Shown here one piece after another: positions 5,825-7,936 of a stretch of 7,936 nt of DNA. The stretch comes from F23-B02 sp946405205 (GTDB taxonomy: Bacteria; Bacillota; Clostridia; Oscillospirales; Oscillospiraceae), in contig CAMJGL010000046.1 in the NCBI GenBank assembly GCA_946405205.1, positions 1-7,936 of the forward strand. The letters run 5' to 3'. The position numbers and the translations under genes are program-made. The notes under the pieces are model-generated. The model made no database searches. It was not told where the DNA came from and saw nothing but the letters and a program-made list of their open reading frames with translations. How positions within the stretch are numbered: position 1 is the stretch's first letter; each line of letters begins with the position of its first letter.

Positions 5825-6313
5825 ATGGCTACCGAAAGCAGATTTAAAATGAGTCAGGAGCGGTACGACGCTCTGAAAGCAGAACTCCAGTATCTTGAGA
5901 CCGATAAGGCCAAAGAGGTATCCGAGCAGATCAAGGAAGCCCGCAGCTTCGGCGACCTTTCCGAAAACAGCGAATATGATGAGGCCAAAACCGAGCAGGG
6001 CAAGCTGTATTCCAAGATAGCGGAGATCAAAAACCTTATTGATAATGCCGAAATAGTTGAAAAGATTGACACCGGAGCAGGAAAAGGCACCGTTACCCTC
6101 GGCAGCGTCGTCAAGGTGCGCGACCTCGACGAGGGATATGAGGACGAATATACCATCGTCGGCTCTCAGGAGGCAGACCCCATGGCCGGCCGCGTCTCCG
6201 ATGACTCCCCCTTCGGCAGAGGCCTTTACGGCCATGTCGCGGGCGATAAGATAGATGTTGACGCACCCGCAGGAACGCTGCATTTTGAAATTATTTCCGT
6301 GGAAAATAACTGA
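5825..6313 (+). CDS. greA: Transcription elongation factor GreA
   Basis: GreA enters the secondary channel of backtracked RNA polymerase and stimulates cleavage of the extruded RNA 3' end, so elongation can resume. The 162-residue protein is of typical length. It has an N-terminal antiparallel coiled coil (about 8-80) whose tip carries GDLSENSEYDEAK (43-55). D44 and E47 correspond to the acidic pair that coordinates the catalytic metal with polymerase. The C-terminal FKBP-like domain (about 90-160) ends with the family motif SPFGRGLYGHVAGDKIDV. AAAGGAG (5810-5816), 8 bases before the ATG at 5825, supports the start. The gene sits 46 bases after the S41 gene and 13 bases before lysS. greA-lysS adjacency is common in Firmicutes, so co-transcription with lysS is likely. 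Confidence 0.97.
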   Translation: MATESRFKMSQERYDALKAELQYLETDKAKEVSEQIKEARSFGDLSENSEYDEAKTEQGKLYSKIAEIKNLIDNAEIVEKIDTGAGKGTVTLGSVVKVRDLDEGYEDEYTIVGSQEADPMAGRVSDDSPFGRGLYGHVAGDKIDVDAPAGTLHFEIISVENN

Positions 6314-6315
6314 TC

Positions 6316-6320
6316 GGGGA
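6316..6320 (+). promoter_or_regulatory. Ribosome binding site deciding the lysS start
   Basis: GGGGA lies 6 bases before the ATG at 6327, and immediately against the ATG at 6321, which is too close. The frame is open further upstream (to an ATG at 6255), but that part lies inside greA. The start at 6327 is therefore preferred. Confidence 0.65.
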
Positions 6321-6326
6321 ATGTGT

Positions 6327-7838
6327 ATGAGCGAGAATAATACTAACGAAGCGGCAGTACAGGAGCAGGACCTCGGTGAGCTCCTCCGGATCCGCCGCGA
6401 TAAGCTGAAGAACCTTCAGGAGGAGGGGAGAGACCCCTTCCAGCAGACCAGATTTGTAAGAAGCGCGTATTCCGCGGAGATAAAGGCCGACTATGAGGCC
6501 TTTGAGCAGAAGAACGTGCAGGTCGCGGGACGCATCATGTCCAAGCGCGGAATGGGCAAGGCCATATTCTGCCACATAAAGGATGACCGCGGCCAGATCC
6601 AGCTATACATCCGCAAGGATGCTGTGACCGAGCAGGAGTTTGCCGACTTCCGCAAGTACGATATCGGCGACATTATCGGCGTATCCGGCTACGTTTTCAA
6701 AACAAAGACCGAGGAGATCTCCGTTCACGTCGAGGCAGTCACTCTCCTTTCAAAGAGCCTGCGCCCTCTGCCGGAGAAGTTCCACGGCATGACCAACACC
6801 GAGCTCAAGTACCGCCAGCGCTATGTCGATCTCATCATGAGCGACTCAAGCCGCCGCAATTTTGAGATACGCTCGAAGTTCATAAGCTATGTGCGCTCCT
6901 TCCTTGACGGACGCGGCTATATGGAGGTCGAGACTCCTGTTCTCAACACCATTTCCGGCGGCGCGACTGCCAGACCCTTTATAACCCACCACAATACGCT
7001 GGATATCGATATGTTCCTGCGTATCGCAACCGAGCTAAACCTCAAGCGCCTTATCGTCGGCGGCATCGAGCGTGTGTATGAGATCGGCCGCATCTTCCGC
7101 AACGAGGGCATGGACACAAAGCACAACCCCGAGTTCACGACCGTTGAGCTTTATCAGGCCTATGCCGACTTCAACGACATGATGGACCTGTTCGAGGATC
7201 TGCTGTCCGGCGCCGCGATGAGCATTCTCGGCACCTATAAGTGCCGCTGGCAGGAGCAGGATATCGACCTGACCCCCGGCTGGGAGCGTCTTACGATGGC
7301 GGAGGCCGTCAAGAAATATGTCGGCGTTGACTTCATGGCGATTGAGGGCGACGAGGCGGCTGTCGCCGCGGCGAAGGACGCCGGAGTTGACATGGAAAAG
7401 GTCGAGCCGACCTGGGGTCACGCCCTGTACGAGACCTTTGACCAGCTCGTTGAGGAAAAGCTCATCCAGCCGACCTTCATCACCATGCACCCCGTGGACG
7501 TGTCGCCTCTGGCCAAGCGTTCACCCAAGGATCCCAGGCTCACCGAGCGCTTTGAGCTGTTCATATGCCGCAGCGAGATGGGCAACGCCTTCTCCGAGCT
7601 CAATGACCCCATCGACCAGAAGGGACGCTTCCTCAAGCAGGTCGAGCTCCGCGATAAGGGCGACGACGAGGCCGGCATGATGGACGATGATTTCATCAAC
7701 GCCCTTGAGTACGGCATGCCTCCCACGGGCGGCCTCGGCATCGGCATCGACCGCTGCGTGATGCTCCTGACCGGCATGAACTCCATCCGCGACGTCATCC
7801 TGTTCCCTACAATGAAGTCCTTACCGAACGACAAGTAA
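6327..7838 (+). CDS. lysS: Lysyl-tRNA synthetase, class II
   Basis: This cytoplasmic enzyme activates lysine with ATP and charges tRNA-Lys. The 503-residue protein is close to the usual length for bacterial LysS. It has an N-terminal helix, an OB-fold anticodon-binding domain (about 64-140, with VAGRIMSKRGMGKAIF), and the class II catalytic core. Motif 1 includes GYMEVETPVL (197-206). Motif 2 includes RIFRNEGMDTKHNPEFT (255-271), with the conserved arginine R258 that contacts ATP. Motif 3 includes GLGIGIDRCVMLLTG (469-483), with R476. The segment GGATARPFITHHN (211-223) is typical of LysRS rather than AspRS or AsnRS. It starts 13 bases after greA and likely shares its transcript. No intact strong terminator follows; only a weak hairpin lies at 7842-7864. 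Nothing in the gene looks altered or transferred. Confidence 0.97.
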   Translation: MSENNTNEAAVQEQDLGELLRIRRDKLKNLQEEGRDPFQQTRFVRSAYSAEIKADYEAFEQKNVQVAGRIMSKRGMGKAIFCHIKDDRGQIQLYIRKDAVTEQEFADFRKYDIGDIIGVSGYVFKTKTEEISVHVEAVTLLSKSLRPLPEKFHGMTNTELKYRQRYVDLIMSDSSRRNFEIRSKFISYVRSFLDGRGYMEVETPVLNTISGGATARPFITHHNTLDIDMFLRIATELNLKRLIVGGIERVYEIGRIFRNEGMDTKHNPEFTTVELYQAYADFNDMMDLFEDLLSGAAMSILGTYKCRWQEQDIDLTPGWERLTMAEAVKKYVGVDFMAIEGDEAAVAAAKDAGVDMEKVEPTWGHALYETFDQLVEEKLIQPTFITMHPVDVSPLAKRSPKDPRLTERFELFICRSEMGNAFSELNDPIDQKGRFLKQVELRDKGDDEAGMMDDDFINALEYGMPPTGGLGIGIDRCVMLLTGMNSIRDVILFPTMKSLPNDK

Positions 7839-7841
7839 GAA

Positions 7842-7864
7842 AAACCCAGTGTTTATGCGGGTTT
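7842..7864 (+). terminator. Weak hairpin just after lysS, possible terminator
   Basis: AAACCC (7842-7847) and GGGTTT (7859-7864) form a 6-base-pair stem with an 11-base loop, beginning 3 bases after the lysS stop codon. No T tract follows (the next bases are CGGGACTTTC), so it is a poor Rho-independent terminator. It may instead be part of an attachment-type site. Confidence 0.3.
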
Positions 7865-7895
7865 CGGGACTTTCAAAATCAAATAAATTTACCTC

Positions 7896-7917
7896 TTTAC
7901 ACCAAATTTACACCAAT
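7896..7917 (+). repeat. Two tandem 11-base repeats downstream of lysS
   Basis: TTTACACCAAA (7896-7906) is followed at once by TTTACACCAAT (7907-7917), 10 of 11 bases identical. The 11-base period puts both copies on nearly the same helix face. This suits paired protein-binding sites such as recombinase arm sites, but the function is inferred. Confidence 0.5.
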
Positions 7918-7935
7918 CGGTGCTAAAAACGGTGC
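7918..7935 (+). repeat. Direct repeat CGGTGC at the window end
   Basis: CGGTGC occurs at 7918-7923 and again at 7930-7935, 12 bases apart. Its GGTG core is the reverse complement of the CACC in the neighbouring tandem repeat (CACC 7911-7914, GGTG 7919-7922, 4-base gap). The window ends here, so the full repeat structure cannot be judged. Confidence 0.35.
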
Positions 7936-7936
7936 A

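Noticed and set aside
6255..6326. An extended N-terminus for LysS starting within greA.
   Set aside because: The extra residues are unlike LysS, overlap the greA coding end in another frame, and the GGGGA site supports ATG at 6327.
1..7936. CRISPR arrays, tRNA or rRNA genes, insertion sequences, toxin-antitoxin or defence genes.
   Set aside because: I scanned for repeat-spacer periodicity, tRNA-like cloverleaf ends, transposase motifs and small paired genes and saw none. This is a by-eye scan only.

Overview
The window looks like a chromosomal housekeeping segment from a moderately GC-rich Gram-positive anaerobe of the class Clostridia, most likely an Oscillospirales/Ruminococcaceae-type gut bacterium. 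This placement is inferred from protein character: a DUF4830 protein, a PucR-type regulator next to ftsEX, a Gram-positive-style S41 protease, and greA-lysS. It also rests on strong AGGAGG-type ribosome binding sites and AT-rich intergenic gaps. No species can be named from sequence alone.

Layout. Bases 2-142 are the C-terminal end of elongation factor Tu, closed by a strong bidirectional terminator (154-184). A convergent minus-strand gene (224-679) encodes a membrane-anchored DUF4830 protein of unknown function. A 67-base divergent gap holds a sigma-A-like promoter for rsuA (747-1460), a 16S rRNA pseudouridine synthase. An AT-rich gap (1461-1636) carries a good promoter and a leader inverted repeat. 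It opens a tight same-strand run: PucR-type regulator (1637-2731), ftsE (2777-3469), ftsX (3456-4343), a 31-residue single-helix membrane peptide (4354-4449), a structured non-coding leader (about 4494-4592), a PDZ/S41 C-terminal processing protease starting at a TTG codon (4612-5778), greA (5825-6313) and lysS (6327-7838). The last 98 bases are AT-rich, with short direct repeats and a weak hairpin.

How the genes fit together. FtsE and FtsX form the ABC-type complex that couples cell division to peptidoglycan hydrolase activation across the membrane. The S41 protease acts outside the membrane and could process envelope proteins. GreA rescues backtracked RNA polymerase, and LysS, RsuA and EF-Tu serve translation. 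The region therefore combines cell envelope/division with gene expression upkeep.

No defence system, CRISPR array, transposase or biosynthetic cluster is visible. The less ordinary parts are the tiny ORF after ftsX, the three consecutive hairpins before the S41 gene, the leader repeat before the PucR-type gene, and the repeat-bearing tail after lysS. No gene-free stretch exceeds 300 bases.
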